NCBI GenBank assembly: GCA_963834715.1
Contig: CAWIDE010000006.1
Span: forward strand, 372,001 to 436,000
DNA from: CAVSUZ01 sp963834715
GTDB lineage: Bacteria; Pseudomonadota; Alphaproteobacteria; Acetobacterales; Acetobacteraceae
Length of the DNA stretch: 64,000 bases
Reading direction: 5' to 3'
Below are positions 38,535 through 47,784 of the stretch, in pieces. Both the position numbers and the translations under genes were made by a program. A model generated the notes under the pieces. That model saw nothing but the letters and a program-made list of their open reading frames with translations, did not search any database and was not told the origin of the DNA. Positions within the stretch are counted from its first letter, which is position 1. Every line of letters begins with the position of its first letter.

Positions 38535-39641
38535 ATGGAGGAAGTTCGCGGCTTCATCGGACTCGATGTTCACAAGGCCACCATCTCTGTCGCGGTGGCG
38601 GATAGTGGGCGCAGTGGTGAGGTACGTCACGTCGGCACCATCGAGAACACGCCTGTGGCGATCGCCAAGCTCGCGCGCAAGCTGGCACGGCGGCATGGTG
38701 CTGTTGAGTTCGTCTATGAGGCTGGATCGTGCGGCTACAACGTGCAGCGTCAGCTGACCGGCATGGGACTCACTTGTCGTGTTTGCGCGCCGTCGCTGAC
38801 GCCTCGCAAGCCCGGAGATCGCATCAAAAACGATCGGCGTGATGCTATCGCGCTGGCACGGCTACACCGGGCTGGCGAGCTCACCTACGTCTGGGTGCCA
38901 AATGAATTGCATGAAGCACTCCGTGACCTTGTCCGGGCACGACATGCGGCATGCCAGGACGTAAGGCGAGATCGAATCCGGATCCAGGCGTTCCTCCTGC
39001 GCTACGACCTACGATTCGAGGGCAAGCCATGGAGCACGCGTCATCGCAGGTGGCTTTGGAACCGACAGTTTGCTCTCCCCGCACAGCAGATAGCGTTCCA
39101 GACTTACCTCAATGCTCTCGAACATGATGAAGCACGCAAGGCAGACATCGAGGGTCAGGTCCGTGAGCTCCTGGCGGGATCTCCCTGGGCAAAGCTGCTG
39201 CAAGCTTTGCAGGCGCTCAAGGGCATCGGACCCGTCGTCGCCGCAACTATCATTGCCGAGGTTGGCGACTTCTCCCGCTTTGCCCATCCACGTCAGCTCG
39301 TTGCCTACTTCGGCCTGGCGCCCGGCGAGCACAGCAGCGGTGCGACGCTCCGCGCGCGCGGCATCACCAAGGCAGGCAGTTCCCTTGCACGCACAGTGCT
39401 CTGCGAGGCCGCCTGGAATTACCGGACGACACCGAAGGTCGGACAATGGATGAATGAACGCTGCCCACCCGTGCCACAAGACATCAAGGCATTGGCTTGG
39501 AAGGCACAGTTGCGCCTGCACAAGACATACCGGCGATTGACCGCGCGCGGAAAACGCTCGGTCGTTGCCACCGCCGCCGTTGCGCGCGAGCTGCTCGGGT
39601 TCGTTTGGTCAATAGGCCAGCGCGTCCCTCTCAGCGCCTGA
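38535..39641 (+). CDS. IS110-family transposase (IS1111 subgroup)
   Basis: The protein has 368 residues and is complete. The DEDD RuvC-like domain shows FIGLDVHKATISVAVAD with the first Asp, FVYEAGSCGYN with the Glu, and RIKNDRRDAIALARL with the last two Asp. The C-terminal Tnp_20 domain has the helix-hairpin-helix LKGIGPVVAATIIAEVGDF and the catalytic-serine region SSGATLRARGITKAGSSLA. IS110 recombinases act with an element-encoded bridge RNA. This is the only undamaged IS110 transposase in the window. The ATG follows AGGAGACAC. Confidence 0.95.
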   Translation: MEEVRGFIGLDVHKATISVAVADSGRSGEVRHVGTIENTPVAIAKLARKLARRHGAVEFVYEAGSCGYNVQRQLTGMGLTCRVCAPSLTPRKPGDRIKNDRRDAIALARLHRAGELTYVWVPNELHEALRDLVRARHAACQDVRRDRIRIQAFLLRYDLRFEGKPWSTRHRRWLWNRQFALPAQQIAFQTYLNALEHDEARKADIEGQVRELLAGSPWAKLLQALQALKGIGPVVAATIIAEVGDFSRFAHPRQLVAYFGLAPGEHSSGATLRARGITKAGSSLARTVLCEAAWNYRTTPKVGQWMNERCPPVPQDIKALAWKAQLRLHKTYRRLTARGKRSVVATAAVARELLGFVWSIGQRVPLSA

Positions 39642-39922
39642 GCCGTAACTCCTCTCACGATCCGCAGCAGCGAGGACGCTGGGCGCGGTAGAGGGAACCC
39701 TCGATTTTGCGTTGGACAGGCGATGACGCCCACGTCCGTGGCCAGAGCGAGGCAGCCCTCCGACGCACCGTCATCATGGGGTGACCAATCCCCGCATAGG
39801 AGTTTGAGCGACCGTCGCGAGAACCCGGCGTCCTCACCCCTGCGGATCTTGTTCGTCCGACCACGACGTTCTGCGGAGCGATCGGGAATGCGTGCTCAAA
39901 TGCCTTGACAAAGGCCATAGGA
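39642..39922 (+). ncRNA. Candidate bridge RNA region of the IS1111 element
   Basis: The 281 bases between the transposase stop and the right end of the element hold no gene. In IS1111-type elements the bridge RNA is encoded downstream of the recombinase, so this is where it should lie. I have not folded the sequence; the call rests on element organisation only. Confidence 0.45.
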
Positions 39923-40476
39923 GGTGAAGCGGCCACGCTCCAGCCGCTTGCTCAGCAACACCAAACCAGAGCCATCCCATACCAAAATTTTCAAGCGGTC
40001 AGCCCGCTTCGCGCGGAAGACGAAGACACCGCCGGCGAATGGATCAACGGACAGTGTTTCCTTCCGCACACGCGCGCCACCGACCTCGATATCGATCGTC
40101 CCCAATGCTGCTGCCGTCCGCGCGCCCCCCGACCGCGGCGCCTTCACCGTCGCTGCCTTCGTCTGCCGCACTGGCACCGCAGGTGTCGAGGGTGCAGCGG
40201 GTTCCTCCACCACCCGCACCGGGACAAACGTCTGCCCCCCGACCGCAGTTTGCTTCCGCGCTTGGCGGCGCCATGTCCACAGCAGGCCGCGGTTCACGCC
40301 GTGTCGGAGCGCAACCTCCGAGACCTTGGCCCCGGGTTCAAAGCTCTCGGCCAGGATCCTGGCCTTCTCTTCCTCCGTCCAGCGCCGCCGACGGGTCTCC
40401 CCGGTGATGAGCTCGATCCGCCGCTGCTATCTTGCTGACTGTCTTGATGCCTGGCATCAAGACTCGCATTTGGCAT
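39923..40476 (-). pseudogene. IS66 TnpA fused to TnpB remnant
   Basis: From ATG 40476 (MPNASLDARHQDSQQD) the frame is lost near 40425; the next frame gives RRWTEEEKARILAESFEPGA, KVSEVALRHGVNRGLLWTWR and the TnpA C-terminal IDIEVGGARVR. There it runs straight into the TnpB middle (ETLSVDPFAGGVFVFRAKRA DRLKILVWDGSGLVLLSKRL) because the TnpA tail and TnpB head are deleted. The IS1111 insertion at 39922 ends it. Confidence 0.8.
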
Positions 40477-40562
40477 CGCGACGCCCTCCGTGCTCACAGC
40501 ACGCAGAACTTCGCCCTTCTTCCCGCGTCGGCCCAGGTGGGGCACTCGCAACGGTTACGGTT

Positions 40563-40587
40563 CTGTTATAAGAGACCCCTATAACAG
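40563..40587. repeat. Perfect 8-bp palindrome
   Basis: CTGTTATA at 40563-40570 and TATAACAG at 40580-40587 flank the loop AGAGACCCC. It lies just outside the IS66 tnpA start. It could be an operator for IS66 transcription or a remnant of the element's end. Confidence 0.55.
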
Positions 40588-41157
40588 CGGACGATGACAC
40601 TCGACCACTGAGCTGACGCGTCCTGAGCGATCATCGTGATTAGGCCCGAGGCTTCCCGGGTTGACACGATGGGCGCGGAACGGGTGGTCCTAGCATAGTG
40701 GTCGTTGCCGGCGACCACCGCCACTGACCAATCCCCTGAGACCACACTCGCAGACAACGCTTGGACACCTCCAGTGCCCCGTCAAGCGTACCAAGCGAGA
40801 CTGCGCGTGTGTTACCTCGATTAGCCGCCGCCCATCCATCTCATGTTTGCATATCTCGACCGATCGTATTCTGGGGTGGCAGGCGTTATGGTCCCAGATG
40901 CAACGGACGACCTCACATTAGGAGCCCCAACGGGAGCGGACGGCAGCGGGGGCTTGTGGGGCCTCCGTAGGAGCCCAGCGGGCAACGGAGAGGCTGCGGA
41001 CGCGGCCACGGTTGGGCCTACTGCGCCGCGCGACCCCTCCGAGAAAGGCTTCAGGCGGCCCCTGTTTCGTCCTGCATGAACGCGGATGGCATCGTCTATA
41101 CTGGCGGGGCAACAACAGTGCTGCCCCGAGATGGCCACCGCTATTTAGCTTCCGTGC
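40588..41157. other. Intergenic, no recognisable gene
   Basis: The open frames on both strands are rich in Arg, Pro and Gly and show no domain. The minus-strand end of this stretch lies downstream of the di-haem peroxidase, so a terminator for that gene may be present, but I could not see a clear one. Confidence 0.4.
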
Positions 41158-42855
41158 TCATTGTGAGGGGGCGGACGGCGGCGCGGCGGTGCCGATGGAC
41201 GCTCCGATCGCATCACCTGGTGCGGACACCTGCATGTAACCGTCCGTCAGTGTCTGGAGGAAGGCTACAATCAAATCCTCCTCATGGTCGGTCAGGCCAA
41301 GGTTTCCGATTGTCTTGTCTTCGTTGGCTGTCACTGCGGGCGCGGGCCAGCAGGTCTTTCCGGCATTTGGGTCGAGTGAAGACGTGACGGGGTCACCGGG
41401 GCATGTCGGCAGCACATCGCGTGTGTTGTAGAAATGCACAACCTCCTTCAAGCTCTTGAGGAAGCCGTTGTGCATATAGGCCTTCACGAAGTCAGGGCGT
41501 GGACGCTTATCGACATTGCGTAGGGTCGGAGTTTGGAACGTTCCCATGAACTGCGGGGCATATTGAGCCCAGCTTTGGTTCGGGTTCGGTGCTGCGGCGT
41601 TGCCCGCGAGGAACGCACCAAAACCGTAGTCCACATAGCTTTGCCCGAGCGGATTGGCGATATAGCCGTACTGGTCCGGAGTATTTTCGCAATAATAAGG
41701 AAGCGCGTAGTTGTTAGGAAGCCCCAGATTGTGGGGCTGAAACTCTGTGAAGAGGGGATTCGAGTTCCCATTTTGGGTGAAAATGTTTCCCTTTTGCGAA
41801 GGTGGCCGAGGTGTTTTTCCGCCGGCTGTGTTCTGTGTCCCGTCCAGATGACACGTGTTGCACAGTCCTTTGCCCCGGAACAGCTGGTACCCGGCGGCTT
41901 CGTCCGGGCTAAACACCTGTTCCGTGGGGTGCGCGAGCTGGTAGTCAAACTTCGACGAATACGGGCTCACGTCGGGCGAGGCTTCATAGGCAGCCATGGA
42001 CAGCACCAAATGCTGGAAGGTCGAGGTCGAGGTTCCGCGATCGACGGCGCTGAGATGGACCGGGAACGGATCATTGGCAGGCGGCGGACCAGGCGTTGCA
42101 CAGACTTGCTGGACGTCAGCCGGCCAAGTGATCGCGAATGATTGCGCACCCCAGACCTGCTCGAACAGTGCTCTGTAACCGCTTTGCGACAACGCGTACA
42201 CGACGCAGGCTGTATCGGGGTTGCCCATCTCGACCGGGTTGACGGGCGGACCTTCTGCTTGCTCCGCGGCCGGGTTGCCCAGTTGGAGTCCCGTCGCCCG
42301 CATGTCCCAGAAATTACCGCCGGTGAACAGCTGCTGGGTCGCGTCAAACTGAAGTACCGGCGAGAATGGTGCATATCCATAGCTCTGCGGCTTACGCGAC
42401 GATAGCCGCGCGTCTGGATGGGGCGGCGTGGCGTTGGTGATGGCCACGGATCCTGGCTGGGCCACAATCGTTTGGTTGAAAAGCGAGGCACCACCGGTAA
42501 AACCCGAATACGGGATGTGACACGTCGTGCAAGCTAAATTCTTGTTGACAGATAGATTCTTGTCGTAGAGGCCAAGCGTCCCAAGCAGTGTCACCTGATG
42601 ATACAAGTCGAGCGCTGCGGGATTTTGCGCTTCCTGCTGTGCTGCGGCAAAAACTTTATCGATGTACGCGTTAGTTGCCGCCACGTCCGGGTCCTCGTTC
42701 GCGCCACCCGGAAGATAGGACGTGATGTTTATCTGCGCCGAACAGAACTGCGGGGTGGTAAGGGACTGGTCTTGTGCTACGGCGACGGTCGTTACGACCA
42801 TTGTCCCTGCCAATGCCGACGCCAGAACCGGTTTGTTCCTCATGACGACCCCCAT
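41158..42855 (-). CDS. Di-haem cytochrome c peroxidase (MauG/CcpA family)
   Basis: The protein has 565 residues, longer than classic CcpA. A secretion signal (LASALAGTMVVTTVAVAQ) is followed by two c-type haem sites, NLACTTCHIPYSGF near residue 110 and LCNTCHLDGTQNTAGG near residue 335, and the late block LRNVDKRPRPDFVKAYMHNG and NLGLTDHEEDLIVAFLQTLT typical of the family. It acts in the periplasm, reducing peroxide or oxidising a protein partner. The start could be the second ATG at 42843, which is preceded by GGGGG at a good distance. It stands alone, with IS debris on both sides, yet the frame is fully intact. Confidence 0.85.
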   Translation of the reverse strand: MGVVMRNKPVLASALAGTMVVTTVAVAQDQSLTTPQFCSAQINITSYLPGGANEDPDVAATNAYIDKVFAAAQQEAQNPAALDLYHQVTLLGTLGLYDKNLSVNKNLACTTCHIPYSGFTGGASLFNQTIVAQPGSVAITNATPPHPDARLSSRKPQSYGYAPFSPVLQFDATQQLFTGGNFWDMRATGLQLGNPAAEQAEGPPVNPVEMGNPDTACVVYALSQSGYRALFEQVWGAQSFAITWPADVQQVCATPGPPPANDPFPVHLSAVDRGTSTSTFQHLVLSMAAYEASPDVSPYSSKFDYQLAHPTEQVFSPDEAAGYQLFRGKGLCNTCHLDGTQNTAGGKTPRPPSQKGNIFTQNGNSNPLFTEFQPHNLGLPNNYALPYYCENTPDQYGYIANPLGQSYVDYGFGAFLAGNAAAPNPNQSWAQYAPQFMGTFQTPTLRNVDKRPRPDFVKAYMHNGFLKSLKEVVHFYNTRDVLPTCPGDPVTSSLDPNAGKTCWPAPAVTANEDKTIGNLGLTDHEEDLIVAFLQTLTDGYMQVSAPGDAIGASIGTAAPPSAPSQ

Positions 42856-43523
42856 TCATTTGGATGTGCGTCGGTCCCTTACTAAATCGGCAGGTGAGGA
42901 CTGCCTCTTTCTGTTGGACTCTCCACCGCGAATAGAGACTTGCCCCCCTGCGCGGAGACCGCTGCTTATTTCATTGCAACTAGGTTAGGTTAGGCCCGTT
43001 ACTTATTGACACAGAAATCAATAAAGCGTGATTTCTTGCGCGTTGCTATGGATTGCGGCTCATCCCGGACTGGCCGACGCTGGGGTCCGGCCGGGGAGCC
43101 AAAACAACCCGCTCGCTAGGCATTCCCGGCGTTCGCCGCGTTGCACGAGGACTCCCGCCTCTGGGTGCGCCGAAGGTCCCACGGGGTGCCGCCTGGTGAA
43201 GAGGCGGCCCTTCCACTGAACGCGTGTTCCCCCGTGCTCCTTGGCCGATGGATGAGCATCGCCAGGCGGAATGCGGCGGTGAGTTCCCGAGGGCAGCGAG
43301 GACAAGCAACATGCCAACTGCGAGTCCTACTACGGAGCCGCTACAGAAGCCTCACGCGGTCGGGTGGTGGTCACCATAGGGAGCGCGGCATCGGGGCTTG
43401 CGGCGAGTTCGTAGAGGCATCTGCGGGCATGTTGGGGGGAGACTGCGGGTATCATGGGTTCGAGCCGGTGTCATGGGCGGTGTCATGGGTAGCGCCGCGC
43501 TGAAACCCGCCGAACAGGCCGGG
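42856..43523. other. Intergenic, upstream region of the peroxidase gene
   Basis: No gene is recognisable. The stretch holds the palindrome at 43012-43035 and, from about 43450, scattered TGTCATGGG words that lead into the iteron array. Frames such as 43046-43317 on the minus strand have no family resemblance. Confidence 0.5.
43012..43035. promoter_or_regulatory. Palindrome upstream of the peroxidase gene
   Basis: AGAAATCA (43012-43019) and TGATTTCT (43028-43035) form a perfect 8-bp dyad around ATAAAGCG. The repeat is AT-rich in a GC-rich region and lies about 170 bases upstream of the peroxidase start. TTGACA directly precedes it on the plus strand. It looks like an operator, but the regulator is unknown. 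Confidence 0.5.
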
Positions 43524-43708
43524 TGTCATGGGTGTCACGGGAAACACGGGCACTTTCGAGAAAAAACTTTTTGGCGAAAATTTCCGGCGAGCCGTTCTGT
43601 ATATTTTTCTTCTTACCCAAGACACCCAAGACATCCATGACAGTCGTAGAGACAGGCCAGTTTCCGCTGTCTTGGGTAGATTCCAGTGCACATGACAACC
43701 CAAGACAG
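43524..43708. repeat. Inverted pair of 3 x 9-bp iterons (TGTCATGGG type)
   Basis: Left arm: TGTCATGGG, TGTCACGGG, AAACACGGG at 43524, 43533 and 43542. Right arm, inverted: CCCAAGACA, CCCAAGACA, TCCATGACA at 43616, 43625 and 43634. The 65-bp spacer is AT-rich (AAAAAACTTTTTGGCG and GTATATTTTTCTTC). A further inverted pair, CTGTCTTGGGT at 43667 and ACCCAAGACAG at 43698, follows. The layout matches the array at 29188-29321 with a different word. Confidence 0.85.
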
Positions 43709-44164
43709 TTTTCCCGCGACAGGTCACCCGAACCAGAACCCGGACGATCGCGTGCGCCCTGGCCAAAACGTTCGAGTGGTTCCTGGCCGCGGACTGGATC
43801 GCGGTGGTGATCCAGCGATGCCGACGGTACGCTGTTTCGACCAGTAGCAAACCTATATTCCGCCCTAGTTACGGAGAACGCCCAAGGCCCACGCCTCCCT
43901 AAGCGCGAGCCACCTCCTAACAACAGGATGGCGTAGGACGGCCGACGTGACCGCCCCCGTCAAAGCAGGCGTACAGCGCGGACAGTCCGACGTCGGTGCT
44001 TCCGAGGACCGCTTCATGCCGAACGGTTCAAACGAAATCGTTTACGCTAAAGGTTCGAGCGAAGGGGTAACGCTTGCGTTGGAGCCCTCTGAAATTTACA
44101 CTATTTTCGGCATCAGCGGTTCCGGCTTGGCCGCTCGGCTGCTTAGATACGACCATCCCTTCTC
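43709..44164. other. No complete gene
   Basis: A plus-strand stretch near 43740-43850 reads ALAKTFEWFLAADWIAVVIQ RCRRYAV and looks like a piece of real protein without identifiable family. The frame from 43947 is not convincing. Nothing else is seen. Confidence 0.35.
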
Positions 44165-44490
44165 TCACTCCCCCGGCAGCGCCAGCCCAGCCTTTCGATA
44201 GAACCCAATCAACATCCTGAGTTCGCCAATTTCCAGCCGCTTCATCGCCTCCACCATCGCCTCGACCATGGTGCGGCAGGCGCGGCGAGCGGGTCCGGCG
44301 GCAAGCAATGCCTCCCAGGCGTCGCGGAACGCTTCGCGCGGGAACAGCTGGTCGCGATAGATGAGGTTGAGCAACGCCATCGGCTTGCGGCGCAAGGAGT
44401 GAATGACGTGGTGATAATCGATCACGTGGCCATTGCGGTCCATCCCCAAGGCACACGCGCTGACCACCGCCGAGTTCACCACCATTCGGC
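44165..44490 (-). pseudogene. IS21 IstA fragment fused to a DUF5681-family C-terminus
   Basis: The upstream part reads DYHHVIHSLRRKPMALLNLI and YRDQLFPREAFRDAWEALLA, the C-terminal region of the IS21 transposase IstA, up to RRACRTMVE. It then runs in frame into VEAMVEAMKRLEIGELRMLI GFYRKAGLALPGE, the ending of the DUF5681-family proteins at 55170 and 56337. The open frame extends upstream to 44704 through sequence I do not recognise. It is a deletion or recombination product of two accessory genes. Confidence 0.7.
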
Positions 44491-44704
44491 TGCGGCTGAT
44501 GAAGGTCGCTGCACGGGTAATCGAGACCGCTTCCCGTGTGCGCGTCGCTTTCGCTGCCTCCTGCCCTGAGGCAGCATTGTTCCGCGACCTCGCCCACAGC
44601 TTGGTGCCGGCTGCTCCATAGACCGCGGGGAAGGCGCCCCGTCGAACCCGTTTCCCATCAACCCCAACCAACAATCCGGTCCGATCGCGATGAAACAGGC
44701 GCAA

Positions 44705-45093
44705 CGGCCGAGGCTTGCCCGAATTCCCGGCGGTGGGACTCAGCCATTCTTCACAGCGCTTCGTGAATAGGAGCGGCTAGCAGTGTTCCCGGACAAACTC
44801 ACATGGGGTGTTCTTCGTCAAGGCTTATCTACGGCGCATGTATTTTTCTCCTTGCAGCGGATCCAAGGCTCGAGCCCGCTTTGCTATGCGGCAGGCGATC
44901 ACCGCATCCACTCACATTCGGTCGGGCACCAGGGCCCGTACCACGATCCCTCATTCTTTGAGGAGACTGGGCTCAGGAAGGTGGGATCCATCTCTTTGAG
45001 ACGGCCTGTTGCAGCCACGTCTGTCCACGATCGCCACCTGCCTGGATCCGGCAGGCCGACCTTGGGACCGACCCGCGGATTGGGTTGATTCAA
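44705..45093. other. Noncoding downstream flank of an IS110 element
   Basis: No gene is recognisable. The stretch lies downstream of the interrupted IS110 transposase on the minus strand and may include its noncoding end. Frames here lack family resemblance. Confidence 0.4.
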
Positions 45094-46046
45094 CTATTGG
45101 CGTCGGGCCTCCAATACCTTGAGATCGGCACCCAGCGGTACTACGCCTTCGGTCACGTAACGCCAGAGCGCCACGAGCAATTTGCGCGCCAGTGCGACGA
45201 CAGCGATGCGACGCATTTTGCCGCGCTTGTCACCAACACGCTCGTAGAACCATCGGCTCAGGGCGCTGCCAGGTTGGTGTCGCAGCCACAGCCATGCTAA
45301 TTGGATCATGGTTTTGCGCAAGCGAGCATTGCCCGCTTTTGAGATGCCTTGCTCGACGTCTATCCCGCCGCTCTTCCAGGGGCTTGGCGTCAAACCCGAG
45401 TACGCCGCCAACTCCCTTCGATTGCGGAAATCACGATAGAACGCTTCCAACGACAGCACGGAAGCGAATTCCGGTCCAATACCGCGAAGGCGCAATAGTT
45501 GGCTGCCGTACGATGCAACTGGCGTGGGCTTTACCTTCGGGTCTTGCAGAAGTTTCTCAGCTGCTGATCGCGTCGTCTGCAGAGCTAGGTCTCGCTCGGC
45601 CTCGATCTCTCGGAGCTGCGTGATCACCAATTCCAGGCGCTCGATCTCCCGAATGAGCTCCGTTTTCAACCGCGGCGGCAACGGTTGACCACTCCAACAA
45701 CGGAGTTCCTCGAGGCGATCGCGGCGGTCCTTGCGCATCGGTTCGAAGTCGAACACGCCCTGCGTGGCCAGCAGCCCTTTGATCCGGTTTACGTGTCGCA
45801 CCCGTTCCGCAACCAGCGTTCCGCGTTCGCGTGTCAGCCGCCGCTCATCCTCCTCTGCCCGGCTTGGTGGTCGCACCATCGAACAAACTTGCCGTTCTCC
45901 GCGCGCCCAACTCATCAGCGAGCGCAGTAGCTTCTCGGCATCGACCCGGTCGGTCTTGACCCGTCGGCTGCGCCGGTCCACCGCGATGGATGCGGCATCA
46001 ACAACGTGGCTTTCCACGCCACTGGCTCCCAGTAGGCGGTGCACCC
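45094..46046 (-). pseudogene. IS110 transposase, C-terminal three quarters (split by IS4)
   Basis: From RLLGASGVESHVVDAASIAV the frame covers VKTDRVDAEKLLRSLMSW with two catalytic Asp residues, a coiled linker, the helix-hairpin-helix LRLRGIGPEFASVLSLEAFY, and the C-terminal SPWKSGGIDVEQGISKAGNA. Its N-terminus is at 47398-47676. Removing the IS4-family element rejoins DGFWVHR to RLLGASG and yields about 410 residues, so the transposase was intact before the insertion. Confidence 0.9.
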
Positions 46047-47397
46047 TCAGGAATCCCCGCATTTTTTAAACTGGTCCGAAAACGTCCGCGAACAGGGGCT
46101 GCTCGTCTAGCATTTGGGAGAAACGCTGCATCAATGGCCCAAGCCAGTTGTCACGCATGGTTGGGATGAGATCGTAGAGCATGCAGCCCTGGCGGAACAA
46201 CGAGTGGACACGGCGTTTGGCGGTGTTGGTCTTGAGCATCCGATCATAGCCGAGCGCTTCTCCAGCAGCACCGAGCAGCGTCAACAGGACCACGGCAAAG
46301 GCATTGATGAGCCACAGCCGATCACGCCGCTCGGGCGATTTGACACGGATCGTTCCCAGACCCATGCCGAAGCGCAGATCTTTGCTGTCGCGCAGACTGC
46401 ACTCAATTGCCCAGCGGCGACCGTAGTAGCCGGTCAGCTGCTTCGCGCTGGTATCGGCGCTGCTGGCGGCCAGACACCAGGCTTGCTTCATCTCCGGATC
46501 CTGAACGCAGACCACGGTTCCCACCCGGTAGCGATCGGCTGTGACCTCGGCACCGCGCAACACTCGTGCCCGTCCGCCAGCTTGGACCCATTCAGCTGCG
46601 GTGCGGGTCTCCCCGGCGGTGTTGGTTACGGTGATGTTGCCACGGAAGCGAATGATGTAGTCGAAATACAGTTCTTCGGTTAGCATCCGGTAGAGTTTCT
46701 GATCGCCGAAGCCACGGTCGGCGACGATGCACACCTTGATCCCGGCCGGCAGCAACTCGGCAAGCCGTACCAGCACCCGATGTTCGTAGAAGTTGCGGTG
46801 ATCCTTGAGCGTGCTCTTGTCGACGGTCAGCCACACCAGAGGTGTCGAGCGGCCATGATCGCTGATCAGGGCCAGCATGATGGTGGCCTGGTTGTCGGCA
46901 TCGAAGTCGGTCCAGTCCATGGCCACCATGATCGAGCTTCAGGCGCCGACGACGAAGGGCACCCAGCGCACCAGAATGTCGTCGACATTTATGGCGGCGT
47001 TAGAGAGCAGCCGGTCGACCTGCTTGGTGGCATGCTTAGGCTTCAAGCTGCGCGCCGCGGCCAGGCCCTGACCGATCGCACAGATCGCCAGCGACCCGCT
47101 GTGCAACACGCCAAGGGTCGCGTCGCATAGCGAGTTCACGCGCTTTGCATGCAGGTCGTGCTCGAGCAGACAGCCAAGCACGTTGCGAATGCCCTGGTAT
47201 GAAAAACGCTCCCGGACGACCATTGTGCTTCCCGAATCGACATCGGGAGGCAAACTCGCTGGTCTGTCGGGAGCGCGGAATCTCCCCCGCCACTTCGCAA
47301 GCATCTGCCATCCAAGGTGTTCCCACGATTCTTTTCAGAACTGCCACTTCGGTTGATCGATTCTTTTATGTCGCGTGAGAAATGCGGGGATGCCTCA
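46047..47397 (-). mobile_element. IS4-family insertion sequence with target duplication
   Basis: The element is 1351 bp. The terminal inverted repeats are TCAGGAATCCCCGCATTT at the left end and TGAGGCATCCCCGCATTT (read inward) at the right end, 16 of 18 bases alike. The 11-bp target duplication GCGGTGCACCC is found at 46036-46046 and 47398-47408. It is inserted in the IS110 transposase gene. All features are typical of IS4-family elements. Confidence 0.92.
46066..47304 (-). pseudogene. IS4-family transposase with one nonsense codon
   Basis: Two open parts share one frame: 47304-46939 (MLAKWRGRFRAPDRPASLPP to LVRWVPFVVGA) and 46935-46066 (SSIMVAMDWTDFDADNQATI onward). They are separated only by a TGA at 46936-46938. 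The DDE residues are in VAMDWTDFD, KVCIVADRGFGDQKLY, and the YREK-like block YYGRRWAIECSLRDSKDLRF. A CGA to TGA change would explain the stop. The element otherwise looks young because its repeats and target duplication are intact. Confidence 0.88.
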
Positions 47398-47676
47398 GCG
47401 GTGCACCCAGAAGCCATCAAGCCCAGCCTCGTAGATCGAGATGATCTTCGCCGGTCCTCCACACCGCCGTTCAGCTTCCGCTCTCAGACGCGACAAGAGG
47501 TTCAACAACGCCGTGCTGTCGCCGGCGTCAATTCGGTACTTGCTGATCTTGTCGCTGTGCGGGACGCTGACGGCAAGCAACCAGCTTGACCGGCTCAATT
47601 CCAGAGCCACAAACAACGAGATATCGTACTCTTGTGCGGTGGTCGTCGGGTGCAGGACGCGGGCGGTGCCATGCAT
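47398..47676 (-). pseudogene. IS110 transposase, N-terminal quarter (split by IS4)
   Basis: The start MHGTARVLHPTTTAQEYDIS leads to FVALELSRSSWLLAVSVP, the first strand of the DEDD domain, and ISIYEAGLDGFWVHR with the conserved Glu. The frame then meets the IS4-family element inside the duplicated GCGGTGCACCC. The rest is at 45094-46046. Confidence 0.9.
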
Positions 47677-47784
47677 CGGTCAATCTCTTAAATTAAGCTT
47701 CGCAAGAGGAAAAGGACGCTCTCGTTGGTTGGTTCGGAGGGTTGGCCCACGGGGCGGTGGCGGAAGTCGTCGAGGCGGATGATA

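Larger units (their letters stand above)
38455..39922 (+). mobile_element. IS110-family element, IS1111 subgroup, intact
   Basis: The boundaries come from the tnpB gene it interrupts: removing 38455-39922 restores RFT-WPPVQDG exactly, with no base gained or lost. Subterminal inverted repeats ATGGCCTT lie at 38461-38468 and (as AAGGCCAT) 39911-39918, six and four bases from the ends. Subterminal repeats and lack of a target duplication are the IS1111 hallmark. The noncoding part is short upstream (80 bases) and long downstream (281 bases) of the transposase. Confidence 0.88.

Noticed and set aside
29188..43642. Iteron arrays as CRISPR repeats or transcription terminators
   Set aside because: The 9-bp words have no spacers between them, are arranged as inverted triplets, and the stems are 65-80 bases apart with no T-run.
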